A stretch of DNA of 64,000 nt. Source: Pseudomonas sp. TH15. GTDB lineage: Bacteria > Pseudomonadota > Gammaproteobacteria > Pseudomonadales > Pseudomonadaceae. The stretch is from NCBI RefSeq assembly GCF_016651105.1, contig NZ_JAEKEL010000001.1:1695501-1759500 (forward strand), read 5' to 3'. A program made the position numbers and the translations under genes. Below the pieces are notes generated by a model. The model saw nothing but the letters and a program-made list of their open reading frames with translations. It did not search any database and was not told the origin of the DNA. Positions 26,824 through 37,606 of this stretch are shown here, piece by piece; the first letter of the stretch is position 1, and the number at the start of each line of letters is the position of its first letter.

Positions 26824-27068
26824 GAGCGGTTACCTGAGGGTGAATCGATGGACAGCGATTCGAATATTAGCCCCTCTGGCGAGAAATACGCGACCGCTGA
26901 TGCCCGGTTCCCGGGGATTTTTTGGGTGCGGTACATATGTATTTTCGGCTCTCTAATTACTGCGAAGTTATGGGTTTTTCAGCGTGTTCTTCAACAGGAT
27001 TTTGGTTTTTTGTTTTTCTCAGTCATCCGTAATCTGAGCTCAAGTTATTGGATGACGAGATTGTGCAT
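26824..27068. other. A/T-richer intergenic region upstream of the NEL gene
   Basis: 245 bases of clearly lower GC than the neighbours, holding the kinase and NEL-gene promoters. A small palindrome GAATCG-N8-CGATTC lies at 26842-26861. No gene seen. Confidence 0.4.
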
Positions 27069-30000
27069 ATGGACGTTGTTACAAATAAAGTGTCGATCAA
27101 TGAAGGCCCGCACCATGGCGTGATAACCGGGCTTATTCCTGAGGCGATCAAACAAGCCCCACCCCATCGACTGGAAACGCTTGAAGCGAATCTGAATGTT
27201 GCGCAGGCATTTGCGGCAGAGGCGCCAGCGGCGCATCAGCGTTTGAAAGTACTTGTGCAAAAACATTGGCAACTGCAGGGCGAAGTCGATTCGACCTTGA
27301 GTACGCTCGAGCAGAATATTGAGGCGTTTGCTCGACCATTACTGATCGAGGCACTCAAAAGCCAGCTCAATGTCGATCTGGATGTCGACAAGGCGATGCT
27401 CAGGCTTTATGTCCCGGACAAGATCATTTTCGGCATCGACCGGGGCGCGACGCGCTCACGGCATTCGTCGTTGCTGGCGGCGGCGTTGCATAACTTCGAA
27501 CCGGCAGAGACCGAGGACGGCTACTTTCGCAGTGGTTCCGGTGTGTATGTTGCCGATGCCGACGGGACGCCCGTGCAGCACGGCACCACGGTGGGTGAAA
27601 TCGCCAGCGTCTGCCGCTCGCTGGACGTCGGCGCGCTCTATCAGCAACACCTCAAGGCGTTGTTGCTCCCCGGTGAACCGGCGAAGCAGGCGACGCTGAA
27701 GACGCAATCAATGGCGGTGGAACAGTCCGCGCTGAAAGTGGCTGCGGCTGTCGCCGGGATCAACGCTGACCTGAGCATTCACGCTGAGGCCGTCATCAAC
27801 GATGTGATCAGCGGGCAAAGCCCAGTCAGCTATCACGGTCGCCCATTGCAGGCGCATCGATTGCGGATATTGGGGCTGGAGTTGTCCGGCATTGTGCTGT
27901 TCAGTGCTGTGGCAGAAAAAAGCGAGATAGAAAAATTTCTGTCAGGGCTCATACCCGAAGAATTGAAGTTTTTGTTTGACTGGTCACGGCGTACTCCCTG
28001 GCTTAACGACAATCTTTATGAGAAGTACAAGATCCTCACGGATGTCTTCGCCAATGGGCCGAGTGCTGTAACGGCTGAAATGGCGCGGCGTAATGACTTT
28101 TATGATCAAAGTATTCTGAACGGGCGGTTAATCGCCTACATCCCGGATGATCCACTTCATCCGCTGAAAGAATATCCATCGCTGACGGCGTTCATGAAAG
28201 CCTTGGCGACGAAGTTGCTGGACACCTCCTATCAACAGTTTTTCAGCCGGTTTGTGGCCCAAAGAGACAAGCCGACATTCTTCCAGAGGGCCAACGAGCG
28301 CCTCAAGGAAATCACCTGGCACCAGCGTGAACCACTGGACATGGGGCCTTGGTGGCGCGAGACGCCGGTTGAGAATCCTCACGTCGAACCGATCACGGTG
28401 CCGATCCCGGGTGATCTCTGGGATTACCTGTATCGGCGCAAGCGCGATAAGGCGCTCAGTGATGCGCGACTGATCGCCGTGCCGACCGGCGATGAAGACG
28501 CCAAAAGCCGCTGGAATCGGCTGATCAGCTATCTGGATATTGGCTGGAACATCTTTAACTTCGCCGTGATGCTGGTGCCTGGGGTCGGTGAGGTGATGCT
28601 TGGCGTGATGGTCGCGCAATTGCTCGCGGAGTTTGCCGAAGGCATCGAAGACTGGAGTCACGGTGACAAAGAAGAGGCGTGCGCGCACATCAACAGCGTC
28701 ATCCTCAACTTTGCGCAACTGGCGCTGATGAGCGCCGGCCATGTTCTGCCCAAAGGTGCCGCAGCGATCAAACCTTCGCCCTTTGTCGACAACCTCAAAG
28801 CGGTTTCGCTGGAGGATGGCCGCAGCAAAATGTGGAACCCGGATCTGACGCCGTACGAACATAAAGTCGTGCTGCCTGGTGGCACCTCGGCTGATGACGT
28901 CGGCTTGTATCCGCATCAGGGTAAAAAGCTGCTGCACCTTGAGGGAAAACAGTACGTCCTGACGCAGAATCCGCTCAGCGACCAGTTCCGCATGCAACAC
29001 CCGACTCGCGCCGACGCCTATGCACCAAAGGTCGAGCATAATCGGGCGGGCGCCTGGAAGAGCGAAACCGAGCAGCCGCTCGAGTGGCAGAAGACCCAAC
29101 TGTTGCGCCGCGTCAACGCGTTGGCCGCTACCTTCAGCGAGTCCACGCTGGAGCAGGTGCTCACAGTCAGCAACATCGATGAAGGTGTGCTGCGGCGTCT
29201 GCATGTCGAGCATGATTTGCCGCCATCGTTACTGACCGACACCCTCCAGCGCTTCGAACTGCATGCCTCGGTCAGCCAGTTCGACGAGCAGATCCGTAGC
29301 GGCAACATCAGCAATCATCTGGCCGGTTACCTGCCAGGGTTGATGACTGAGCTACCGCATTGGCCCGAGGAAAAAGCCATCACCTTGAAAGACCCGTTGC
29401 CGGCCCATCGAGACGCTGTCACCTACGGCAACGCGGACGCCACACCGGCCAACATACTGACGGTCACCCAGCGGGAGCTCCAGACCGGACAGCTTGAAAG
29501 CAGGGTGCTGGGGTTTTTGAACGAGGCGCAAATCGGAGCACTGCTCGGCCATGGGATCTCCAGCGATCGCGCGGTACGTATTCAGGCGCTGCGCGAGGTC
29601 CTGGTGCAGCGTGCGACCAAACGCAGTTCGCAGGTGTTCGAATCGCAATACTCCAACGCGGATGTTTCCGCCGATAGCCGCGTGCGCAGGTTGAAAGGCG
29701 ATAATCCCGGATTGCCGTGCAGTGTGATCGAGCAAGTGCTCAATGAGGCCGACCCGCAGGTTTTGGACAGGCTGGACAACAGCGGCAAGGTCGTCCTCGA
29801 ACTACGTCAGCAACTGCGTGCGGCAGCCACCAGGGTTCGCCTGAGTCGTGCTTTCGAAGGCCTGTACCTTGAACATCTGGAGACGTCTGACAGCCAACGT
29901 CTGGCGCTGGGCTCGATGGCGAACCTGCCTGGCTGGTCGCCTGACGTTCGCATCGAAATTCGCGACCTGTCCTTCACCGGTCAGTTGCGGGCCAGTATTG

Positions 30001-32072
30001 GTGCCCCGGATGCGCCGATCCGCAAAGTATTGATCGCTGATGAGGACGGGCTCTTCAACGCGCGCGATGACCAAGGGTTGCATCTGCACAGCGCCGAGGA
30101 TCTCTACAGCGCGGTGTTGCATGCGTTGCCCGATGAACAGCGAAAAGCGCTGGGTTTTGAAATTTTTCAGGGCGATCTGCTTAAAAAAGCGATTCTCCGT
30201 GCACCGCTGAGCCACGAGCAGTTCGACAAGGTTTTGCTGGATCATCCGATTCGCAAGCCCGCTTATGACCCCGAACACATGCGCCTGCGCGGCGGCATGC
30301 GAGGCTATCCGCTACGCCCCGAAGGCTGGTCGGCGCTCAAGCGTCGCGTGGGTTCTTTGTATCCTGCCTTTAGCAATGCCGAGGTGGAGGCGCTGCTTCG
30401 CAGCTTTGGCGAGACCGCCATGGAGCAACGCGTGGCGGCGTTGGAGCGTGAATTCAGCCTGTTCAACCTGGACTTCCAGCGCTGGTTGAATGACATGAGC
30501 CTAAGGTATCGTTTCAGCCCTGAAGGGGTCGCCGAATGGACAGCACGCAACAAGATCTATCGGATGCTGCGCCAGTGCTGGCAGCGCACCGGTCCTGAGG
30601 GGCCGCCGGCACCAGGTGTGATCCGGGCACAGAGGCTGGATCTCGATGGCCTGCCAATGGATCGCCATCTGTTGAACATGCCACTCCTGAGCGGCAGTTT
30701 TGACCATGTCACCGCGCTGAGCCTGCGCAACGGTCAGATACTCAGTGACCAACAGCTTTTTCTCGGCAACTTTCGGCAGTTACGCGAACTCGATCTGTGG
30801 AAGAACCGCTTGAGCGACTTTCCAGAAAACATCAGTCACATGCCTTATCTGCGTGTTTTGACGCTCTCGGACAATCAGATAACGCTGACCGCCGAAAGCG
30901 TCGCTCGGCTGCGTGCGATGAGCCGGCTGCAAGTACTCAAGCTCGACGGCAACCCTCTCGGTCAAGTGCCCGACATCAGTCAGATGCCTGCCTTGGCGAT
31001 TCTGACGCTGGACAATACGGGCATCGATCAGTGGCCAATTGGCTTGTTTGCCAAACAGCGTCCGCGCAACCTGTACCTGGACCTGCGCTTCAACCAGATC
31101 AGCGAACTGCCGGAGGTCGCGCCGGGTTCAGCCTCTGCCGAATTGATCGCGCGAACCAATGTGACTCGCACGCCGTTTTATCTTTCCGCGCAGAATCTCG
31201 AGAAACTCAAGCAATACATTGAGTCAGTCGGGCTCGATCCGGATCGACCTTATCCGTCTCGCGGGACCATCGACAACTCGCTCTGGGATGAGGGCCTCAG
31301 CGAGGCCGAATGGAATGCGCGCCTGCCATTTTGGGACGAGGTTGAAGACGAGTTCGACTCCGAGCCGTTTTTCAAAGAACTGCGCAAATTGACCGCGTCG
31401 GCCGACTTCCAGGCCACTGATCCGAGTTACCGAACCGACCTCACGGCCAAGGTCTGGCGAATGATTTTCGCCATGTACGAGAACACCGCATTGCGCGAGA
31501 AAATCTTCGCCGAGGCGGTTGCCTCGACGACTTGCGCGGATGCCGGTGCACAATTTTTCAACGCGATGGGCGTCGAAGTGCTGGTGCATGAAGCGTACGG
31601 GTTGATCAACACTGATCTGGTCGAGGCCGAGCTGGTGGCGCTGGCTCGCGGCAAGTCGCGCCTTGACGAGTTGGGGCAGATCGCCCGGCAGCATGTGGCG
31701 GATCGCTTGAAAGCAGGGGAGACGTTTCGACGCGAGGGGGCCGACGGTGTTACCGGCACCATCGATGAGGTGGAAGTCCACTTGGCCTACATGACCGATC
31801 TGGGCGAACGCCTGGATTTACCGTGGCAATCGCGTGGCATGTTGTTCAGGAAAATCGCAGGGGTCTCCGAAAAAATGATCGAGGAGGCGTACCAGCGAGT
31901 GGTCGCGCTGGAGGAGGGGAGTTGCTGGCGCCGCGGATTCTGGAGCAGCCATTGTGGCAGCGCTTCCTCGAGAAAACCTTTCGCAAGGAGTTCGACGAAC
32001 TGCTGGAGTCTCTCAAGCATGAGGATGACATCACCCGGTTTGAGGCTTTGCGGACGCTGGAGAAAAACCTGA
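27069..32072 (+). CDS. very large LRR / NEL-type E3 ubiquitin ligase domain protein, frameshifted near 3' end
   Basis: As read, 1667 residues; a one-base shift near 31916 cuts off the native C-terminus, which continues in another frame to 32137 (about 1689 residues if repaired). The N-terminus NEGPHHGVITGLIPEAIKQA and the following about 1000 residues match the DUF6543 (dermonecrotic-toxin-like) region of Pseudomonas NEL proteins, with hydrophobic stretches around IFNFAVMLVPGVGEVMLGVM. Leucine-rich repeats follow at about residues 1200-1370 (LRELDLWKNRLSDFPENISH, LRVLTLSDNQITL, LQVLKLDGNPLGQVPDIS). The IpaH/SspH-like NEL domain then carries the catalytic CxD motif in STTCADAGAQFFN (Cys at 31533). 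NEL ligases ubiquitinate host proteins after type III delivery; here no secretion gene is close. The ATG at 27069 is preferred over TTG 27048. Confidence 0.8.
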   Translation: MDVVTNKVSINEGPHHGVITGLIPEAIKQAPPHRLETLEANLNVAQAFAAEAPAAHQRLKVLVQKHWQLQGEVDSTLSTLEQNIEAFARPLLIEALKSQLNVDLDVDKAMLRLYVPDKIIFGIDRGATRSRHSSLLAAALHNFEPAETEDGYFRSGSGVYVADADGTPVQHGTTVGEIASVCRSLDVGALYQQHLKALLLPGEPAKQATLKTQSMAVEQSALKVAAAVAGINADLSIHAEAVINDVISGQSPVSYHGRPLQAHRLRILGLELSGIVLFSAVAEKSEIEKFLSGLIPEELKFLFDWSRRTPWLNDNLYEKYKILTDVFANGPSAVTAEMARRNDFYDQSILNGRLIAYIPDDPLHPLKEYPSLTAFMKALATKLLDTSYQQFFSRFVAQRDKPTFFQRANERLKEITWHQREPLDMGPWWRETPVENPHVEPITVPIPGDLWDYLYRRKRDKALSDARLIAVPTGDEDAKSRWNRLISYLDIGWNIFNFAVMLVPGVGEVMLGVMVAQLLAEFAEGIEDWSHGDKEEACAHINSVILNFAQLALMSAGHVLPKGAAAIKPSPFVDNLKAVSLEDGRSKMWNPDLTPYEHKVVLPGGTSADDVGLYPHQGKKLLHLEGKQYVLTQNPLSDQFRMQHPTRADAYAPKVEHNRAGAWKSETEQPLEWQKTQLLRRVNALAATFSESTLEQVLTVSNIDEGVLRRLHVEHDLPPSLLTDTLQRFELHASVSQFDEQIRSGNISNHLAGYLPGLMTELPHWPEEKAITLKDPLPAHRDAVTYGNADATPANILTVTQRELQTGQLESRVLGFLNEAQIGALLGHGISSDRAVRIQALREVLVQRATKRSSQVFESQYSNADVSADSRVRRLKGDNPGLPCSVIEQVLNEADPQVLDRLDNSGKVVLELRQQLRAAATRVRLSRAFEGLYLEHLETSDSQRLALGSMANLPGWSPDVRIEIRDLSFTGQLRASIGAPDAPIRKVLIADEDGLFNARDDQGLHLHSAEDLYSAVLHALPDEQRKALGFEIFQGDLLKKAILRAPLSHEQFDKVLLDHPIRKPAYDPEHMRLRGGMRGYPLRPEGWSALKRRVGSLYPAFSNAEVEALLRSFGETAMEQRVAALEREFSLFNLDFQRWLNDMSLRYRFSPEGVAEWTARNKIYRMLRQCWQRTGPEGPPAPGVIRAQRLDLDGLPMDRHLLNMPLLSGSFDHVTALSLRNGQILSDQQLFLGNFRQLRELDLWKNRLSDFPENISHMPYLRVLTLSDNQITLTAESVARLRAMSRLQVLKLDGNPLGQVPDISQMPALAILTLDNTGIDQWPIGLFAKQRPRNLYLDLRFNQISELPEVAPGSASAELIARTNVTRTPFYLSAQNLEKLKQYIESVGLDPDRPYPSRGTIDNSLWDEGLSEAEWNARLPFWDEVEDEFDSEPFFKELRKLTASADFQATDPSYRTDLTAKVWRMIFAMYENTALREKIFAEAVASTTCADAGAQFFNAMGVEVLVHEAYGLINTDLVEAELVALARGKSRLDELGQIARQHVADRLKAGETFRREGADGVTGTIDEVEVHLAYMTDLGERLDLPWQSRGMLFRKIAGVSEKMIEEAYQRVVALEEGSCWRRGFWSSHCGSASSRKPFARSSTNCWSLSSMRMTSPGLRLCGRWRKT

Positions 32073-32137
32073 CGCAACAAGCCATTGAGCGAGCGAAACT
32101 GCAAAGGGTTTACCCACCGTTCACTGTCGCGCCGTAA
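31916..32137 (+). other. displaced C-terminal codons of the NEL protein (frame -1)
   Basis: After the G4 run at 31916-31919 the NEL-like sequence continues one frame back: GELLAPRILEQPLWQRFLEK, then KTFRKEFDELLESLKHEDDI and an end LQRVYPPFTVAP with TAA at 32135. Adding one G to the run restores a continuous protein ALEEGELLAPR. The in-frame reading instead gives a Ser/Cys/Trp-rich tail unlike the family and stops at 32072. Confidence 0.8.
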
Positions 32138-32142
32138 ACAGA

Positions 32143-32173
32143 CCTGGAGGCGCGCGAACGCCTCCAGGCTTTT
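32143..32173 (+). terminator. Rho-independent terminator after the NEL gene
   Basis: CCTGGAGGCG (32143-32152) pairs perfectly with CGCCTCCAGG (32159-32168), loop of six bases, followed by CTTTTT. It comes six bases after the displaced stop at 32137, which supports that stop as the original gene end. It also faces the end of ureC. Confidence 0.85.
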
Positions 32174-32184
32174 TACTCAGCCAC

Positions 32185-33885
32185 TCAGAACAGGAAATAG
32201 CGCTGGGCCATCGGCAGGGTTTCGGCTGGCTCACACCACAGCAACACGCCATCGGCCTTGACCTGGTAGGTCTGCGGGTCAACGTCGATGTTCGGCAGGT
32301 AGTCGTTGTGGATCAGGTCGGTTTTCTGCACCTCGCGGCAACCTTTGACCACAGCGATTTTCTTCTTCAAACCCAACGCCTCGGGAAGACCGGCGTCCTG
32401 CGCGGCCTGGCTGATAAAGGTCAGGCTGGTGGCGTGCAGCGAGCCACCGTAGCTGGCAAACATCGGCCGGTAGTGCACCGGTTGTGGCGTTGGGATCGAG
32501 GCATTGGCGTCCCCCATCAGGCTCGCCGCAATGGCGCCGCCCTTGAGGATCAACGTCGGTTTGACCCCGAAGAATGCCGGGCGCCAGAGCACCAGATCGG
32601 CCCATTTACCCACTTCGATCGAGCCCACTTCATGGCTGATGCCGTGGGTGATCGCCGGGTTGATCGTGTACTTGGCGATGTAGCGTTTGGCCCGGAAGTT
32701 GTCGTTGCCTTCACCGTCCTGAGGCAGCGGGCCGCGCTGCTTTTTCATCTTGTCGGCGGTCTGCCAGGTGCGGGTGATCACTTCGCCGACCCGGCCCATG
32801 GCCTGGCTGTCGGAGCTGATCATCGAGAACGCGCCGAGGTCGTGGAGGATGTCTTCGGCAGCAATCGTCTCGCGGCGAATGCGGCTTTCGGCGAACGCCA
32901 CGTCTTCGGCAATGCTCGGGTCCAGGTGATGGCAGACCATCAGCATGTCGAGGTGTTCGTCGATGGTGTTGCGGGTGAACGGCCGCGTCGGGTTGGTCGA
33001 ACTCGGCAACACGTTGGCAAACCCGCAGGCCTTGATGATGTCCGGGGCGTGACCGCCGCCCGCACCTTCGGTGTGGTAGGTGTGGATGGTGCGGCCCTTG
33101 AACGCGGCGAGGGTGGTTTCGACGAAGCCGGATTCGTTGAGGGTGTCGGTGTGGATCGCCACCTGCACATCGTACTGGTCGGCCACGCTCAGGCAGTTGT
33201 CGATGCTGGCGGGCGTGGTGCCCCAGTCTTCGTGCAACTTGAGGCCAATGGCGCCGGCCTTGACCTGCTCGATCAACGGCTCCGGCAGGCTGGCGTTGCC
33301 CTTGCCGGTGAGGCCGATGTTCATCGGGAACGCATCCGCCGCTTGAAGCATCCGCGCCAGGTGCCAGGGCCCGGAGGTGCAGGTTGTCGCGTTGGTGCCG
33401 GTGGCCGGGCCGGTGCCGCCGCCGATCATGGTGGTGACGCCGCTCATCAGCGCCTCTTCGATCTGCTGCGGGCAGATGAAATGAATGTGGGTGTCGATGC
33501 CGCCGGCGGTGAGGATCATGCCTTCACCGGCGATGACTTCGGTGCTGGCGCCGATGGCCATGGTGACGTTCGGCTGCACGTCCGGGTTGCCGGCCTTGCC
33601 GATGCCGGCGACGCGCCCGTCCTTGAGGCCGACATCGGCTTTGACGATGCCCCAGTGGTCGACGATCAAGGCGTTGGTGATGACAGTGTCGACCACTTCA
33701 GCGGCGAGCAATTGGCTCTGGCCCTGGCCGTCGCGGATGACTTTGCCGCCGCCGAATTTCACTTCTTCGCCGTAGGTGGTGAAGTCTTTTTCCACTTCGA
33801 TCCACAGCTCGGTGTCGGCCAGGCGGACCTTGTCACCGACGGTGGGGCCGAACATGTCGGCGTAGGCTTGACGGGAAATCTTCAT
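32185..33885 (-). CDS. ureC: urease alpha (catalytic) subunit UreC
   Basis: 566 residues, the standard size. The first metal ligands are in [13 protein letters not shown], the carbamylated Lys in [13 protein letters not shown], further His ligands in [13 protein letters not shown] and [13 protein letters not shown], and the active-site flap Cys/His in [22 protein letters not shown]. All catalytic residues appear intact. The ATG at 33885 follows AAGGAATTCCG and gives the family start [19 protein letters not shown]; the frame remains open upstream through a REP element but that part is not urease. It is the last gene of the urt-ure cluster, separated from ureB by a family C REP. Confidence 0.97.
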   Translation of the reverse strand: MKISRQAYADMFGPTVGDKVRLADTELWIEVEKDFTTYGEEVKFGGGKVIRDGQGQSQLLAAEVVDTVITNALIVDHWGIVKADVGLKDGRVAGIGKAGNPDVQPNVTMAIGASTEVIAGEGMILTAGGIDTHIHFICPQQIEEALMSGVTTMIGGGTGPATGTNATTCTSGPWHLARMLQAADAFPMNIGLTGKGNASLPEPLIEQVKAGAIGLKLHEDWGTTPASIDNCLSVADQYDVQVAIHTDTLNESGFVETTLAAFKGRTIHTYHTEGAGGGHAPDIIKACGFANVLPSSTNPTRPFTRNTIDEHLDMLMVCHHLDPSIAEDVAFAESRIRRETIAAEDILHDLGAFSMISSDSQAMGRVGEVITRTWQTADKMKKQRGPLPQDGEGNDNFRAKRYIAKYTINPAITHGISHEVGSIEVGKWADLVLWRPAFFGVKPTLILKGGAIAASLMGDANASIPTPQPVHYRPMFASYGGSLHATSLTFISQAAQDAGLPEALGLKKKIAVVKGCREVQKTDLIHNDYLPNIDVDPQTYQVKADGVLLWCEPAETLPMAQRYFLF

Positions 33886-33908
33886 CGGAATTCCTTGCAC
33901 AAATTTAT

Positions 33909-34040
33909 TGTGGCGAGGGGGCTTGCCCCCGTTCGGGTGCGAAGCGCCCGCAATTTGGTTGATGAGGTTTATCTGATGAACCGAGGTGGCAGGTTTTACG
34001 ACCGCTGCGCGGCCGAACGGGGGCAAGCCCCCTCGCCACA
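33909..34040. repeat. REP-type inverted repeat, family C, between ureB and ureC
   Basis: TGTGGCGAGGGGGCTTGCCC at 33909 faces GGGGGCAAGCCCCCTCGCCA at 34020. It is inserted between two subunit genes of one enzyme complex and could change their relative expression. Confidence 0.9.
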
Positions 34041-34050
34041 AGGACCGGCG

Positions 34051-34898
<848 letters not shown>

Positions 34899-35432
34899 TC
34901 ACTCCTTGTTGGCGATTGGCGGCTCCGCGCCTGGGTTGAGGGTCAGTTGCATGAAGGTCAGGTCCAGCCAGCGCCCGAACTTGGTGCCCACCTGGGGCAT
35001 CTGCCCGGTGATCGCAAAACCGGCGCGCTCATGCAGACGAATAGAAGCGGCGTTACCGCTTTCGATGGCGGCGACCATGATGTGTTTGTCGCAGCCTTTG
35101 GCGCGCTCGATCAGCACGCTCATCAGTTGTGGGCCGAGGCCGTTGCCGCGCTGGTCGCTGCGCACATACACCGAGTGCTCGACGGTGTGGCGAAACCCGT
35201 CGAACGGCCGCCAGTCCCCGAATGAAGCGTAGCCCAGCACTGCGTTGTCGCCGTCGACGATCACCAGAATCGGATAACCCTGGGACTGCCGGGCGCTAAA
35301 CCACGCCTGGCGATTGCCCAGATCCACGGCTTGTTCATTCCAGATCGCCGTGGTGTTGAGCACCGCATCGTTGTAGATGTCACGGATCGCGGGCAGGTCG
35401 GCGTGCAGCGCATCGCGAATGAGATAAGTCAT
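34899..35432 (-). CDS. GNAT acetyltransferase, methionine sulfoximine/phosphinothricin type
   Basis: 177-residue GNAT of the Pat/Bar type. Visible family features are IRDIYNDAVLNTTAIWNE, VLGYASFGDWRPFDGFRHTVEHSVYV, the acetyl-CoA loop DQRGNGLGPQLMSVLIERA, and HIMVAAIESGNAASIRLHERAGFAITGQMPQVGTKFGRWLDL. From memory, the P. aeruginosa counterpart, also encoded between ureA and ureB, acetylates L-methionine sulfoximine and methionine sulfone rather than phosphinothricin. Such detoxification would protect glutamine synthetase, which fits a nitrogen operon. It lies nine bases after ureA. Confidence 0.87.
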   Translation of the reverse strand: MTYLIRDALHADLPAIRDIYNDAVLNTTAIWNEQAVDLGNRQAWFSARQSQGYPILVIVDGDNAVLGYASFGDWRPFDGFRHTVEHSVYVRSDQRGNGLGPQLMSVLIERAKGCDKHIMVAAIESGNAASIRLHERAGFAITGQMPQVGTKFGRWLDLTFMQLTLNPGAEPPIANKE

Positions 35433-35441
35433 GACGCGACC

Positions 35442-35744
35442 TCAGACGATGGGTTGGTGAACGGTGACCAGTTTGGTGCCGTCGGGAAACGTCGCTTCAA
35501 CCTGGATCTCCGGGATCATTTCCGGGATGCCTTCCATCACTTGTTCGCGGCTGAGCAGGGTGGTGCCGAAATGCATCAACTCGGCCACGGTGCGACCGTC
35601 ACGGGCGCCTTCGAGCAACGCCGCGGAGATGTAGGCCATGGCTTCCGGGTAATTGAGTTTCACGCCGCGAGCCAAACGCCGCTCGGCGACTAGGCCGGCG
35701 GTGAAGATCAACAGCTTGTCTTTTTCGCGTGGGGTCAGGTCCAT
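35442..35744 (-). CDS. ureA: urease gamma subunit UreA
   Basis: 100 residues, the exact usual length. It begins [23 protein letters not shown] and contains [21 protein letters not shown] and [23 protein letters not shown]. The ATG at 35744 gives the conserved start; the open frame upstream to 35795 does not belong to the family. It is separated from ureD by about 160 bases with a family B REP. Confidence 0.97.
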   Translation of the reverse strand: MDLTPREKDKLLIFTAGLVAERRLARGVKLNYPEAMAYISAALLEGARDGRTVAELMHFGTTLLSREQVMEGIPEMIPEIQVEATFPDGTKLVTVHQPIV

Positions 35745-35801
35745 CGTTGGAATCCATATCGGCAGATAAAAAAGTATTCGGATCTGTGAATACATAACCC
35801 C

Positions 35802-35891
35802 TGTGGGAGCGGGCTTGCTCGCGAAGGCGGACTTACATTCAACATTTGCGTTGTCTGATACACCGCTTTCGCGAGCAAGCCCGCTCCCACA
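35802..35891. repeat. REP-type inverted repeat, family B, between ureD and ureA
   Basis: Perfect 24-base arms (TGTGGGAGCGGGCTTGCTCG... and complement) with a 42-base spacer inside the urease operon. Confidence 0.92.
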
Positions 35892-35903
35892 TTGGATCGT
35901 GTT

Positions 35904-36743
35904 TCAGGTGCTCCATATTCTTGGGGGCACGGCTTCTCGGCCGAGCAACGCCGGCCTGAGCAGTCGCCACAAATCGATTAGCCAACCCCGTGCCAACAAC
36001 GCCTCACTGGCCAAGCATCGTGCGACTAAAAGTCCCGGCAACTGAGTCAAATCCCCGCGCACGTCATTGGGCAGCGCGCGACAGGTTTCCAGCAGTGCGC
36101 TGTCGATTTCCCCGGTCACCAACAACGTCGCAAACACCGGTTGCCCATCCAGCCCGATCGGCGAGTCGAGCAATCCATCACCGCCGACAATGCGCTGGCG
36201 TTCGTGCCAGAGCAACTGGCCGTCGCGACGGATATCCAGCCGTGCCTGGAAATGCCCAAGGTCAAAACGTTCGCCACTGGCCGGGCGACCCAACGCCACC
36301 ACGTCCCAGTAGAACAACCGGGCGTCGCCTTCAAGGTCGATCGAGGTGCTGAGTTCAGCCTGGGCCGCGCTGAAAATGATCGTCTCCTGGGGCAGCCATT
36401 CCAGTGTCGCACCGGTCGCCACTTTCAATTCCAGCTGCTGATAAGCGGGGCCGGCGGCGCGATACCACTTGGCGGCACCGGGGCTGGTGATTTGCGCCCA
36501 GGCATTGCTGCCGACACTGGCCGAAATGTCCAGCCGATCCCCCCCGGCAATCCCGCCCGGCGGGTGAACGATGATGTGCTGGCACACCTCGGGCCCTTCG
36601 GCGTACAGGTGCTTTTGCACCCGCAGCGGGCCTTTGTGTCGGCGCTGGACTGGGCGCGTGCTGTCGCCAAAACGGGCGTAGCCCAGCTCCAGTTCGGCGT
36701 GCCAACTTGGGGTGAACAGCGTGATAGGGGCAGGTAAATTCAT
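35904..36743 (-). CDS. ureD: urease accessory protein UreD
   Basis: 279 residues. Features of the UreD/UreH family are [60 protein letters not shown] and [19 protein letters not shown]. UreD is the scaffold that binds apo-urease and recruits UreF and UreG. It follows urtE by 30 bases, so transporter and enzyme genes appear to share a transcript. The ribosome site before the ATG at 36743 is weak. Confidence 0.95.
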   Translation of the reverse strand: MNLPAPITLFTPSWHAELELGYARFGDSTRPVQRRHKGPLRVQKHLYAEGPEVCQHIIVHPPGGIAGGDRLDISASVGSNAWAQITSPGAAKWYRAAGPAYQQLELKVATGATLEWLPQETIIFSAAQAELSTSIDLEGDARLFYWDVVALGRPASGERFDLGHFQARLDIRRDGQLLWHERQRIVGGDGLLDSPIGLDGQPVFATLLVTGEIDSALLETCRALPNDVRGDLTQLPGLLVARCLASEALLARGWLIDLWRLLRPALLGREAVPPRIWST

Positions 36744-36773
36744 AAGTTCTAATTATCGTTAGGACGCTACAGA

Positions 36774-37472
36774 CTAGATCGTAACCAGCCCGCGCACACC
36801 CTCGGCTTCCATATTTTCTCCGCGACCCTGTTGCACGATCTCGCCCCGGGACATCACCAGGTACTGATCGGCCAGTTCGGCGGCGAAATCGTAGAACTGC
36901 TCTACCAGCAAAATCGCCATGTCGCCCCGAGCCGCGAGCTTCTTGATTACCGCGCCGATCTCCTTGATCACCGAGGGCTGGATGCCTTCGGTGGGTTCGT
37001 CGAGGATCAGCAAGCGCGGACGGCTGGCCAGTGCGCGACCGATTGCCAATTGCTGCTGTTGACCACCGGACAAGTCACCGCCGCGTCGTTGCTTCATTTG
37101 CAGTAACACCGGGAACAACTCGTAGATGAACGCCGGGACTTCCTTGGCTTCGGAGCCGGGGAATCGCGACAGGCCCATCAGCAGGTTTTCCTCCACGGTG
37201 AGGCGGCCGAAAATCTCCCGGCCCTGGGGCACATAGGCGATCCCGGCGTGCACCCGTTGGTGCGGCTTGAACGTGGTGATCGGTTTGCCTTCCCAATTCA
37301 CCGCGCCTTCCTTGGACGGCAGCAAACCCATCAGGCATTTGAGCAGCGTGGTCTTGCCCACGCCGTTGCGCCCGAGCAGGCACGTGACTTCGCCGACCTT
37401 CACCTCAAACGAGAGACCGCGCAGGATGTGGCTACCGCCGTAATACTGGTGCAGCTTGTCGACTTGCAGCAT
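36774..37472 (-). CDS. urtE: urea ABC transporter ATPase UrtE
   Basis: 232-residue ATPase of the LivF-like UrtE type. Walker A is GRNGVGKTTLLK, the signature LSGGQQQQLAIGRAL and Walker B LLILDEPTEGIQPSVI. The start MLQVDKLHQYYGGSHILRGLSFEV is the UrtE signature. AGGAG precedes the ATG. It drives urea import together with UrtD. Confidence 0.95.
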   Translation of the reverse strand: MLQVDKLHQYYGGSHILRGLSFEVKVGEVTCLLGRNGVGKTTLLKCLMGLLPSKEGAVNWEGKPITTFKPHQRVHAGIAYVPQGREIFGRLTVEENLLMGLSRFPGSEAKEVPAFIYELFPVLLQMKQRRGGDLSGGQQQQLAIGRALASRPRLLILDEPTEGIQPSVIKEIGAVIKKLAARGDMAILLVEQFYDFAAELADQYLVMSRGEIVQQGRGENMEAEGVRGLVTI

Positions 37473-37496
37473 TTCCAGAATCTCCTCAAATCCCCT

Positions 37497-37586
37497 TGTG
37501 GGAGCGGGCTTGCTCGCGAATGCGGTGTGTCATTCCGCATTGATGCTGGCTGATCCACCGCTTTCGCGAGCAAGCCCGCTCCCACA
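37497..37586. repeat. REP-type inverted repeat, family B, between urtD and urtE
   Basis: Perfect 24-base arms (TGTGGGAGCGGGCTTGCTCG... and complement). It lies just upstream of the urtE ribosome site. Confidence 0.92.
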
Positions 37587-37606
37587 TTGGATAGGTGTTT
37601 TCAGGC

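Noticed and set aside
34899..35432. Phosphinothricin resistance gene acquired by transfer
   Set aside because: The same gene is part of the urease operon in other pseudomonads and its base use matches neighbours, so it is a resident gene of methionine sulfoximine type.
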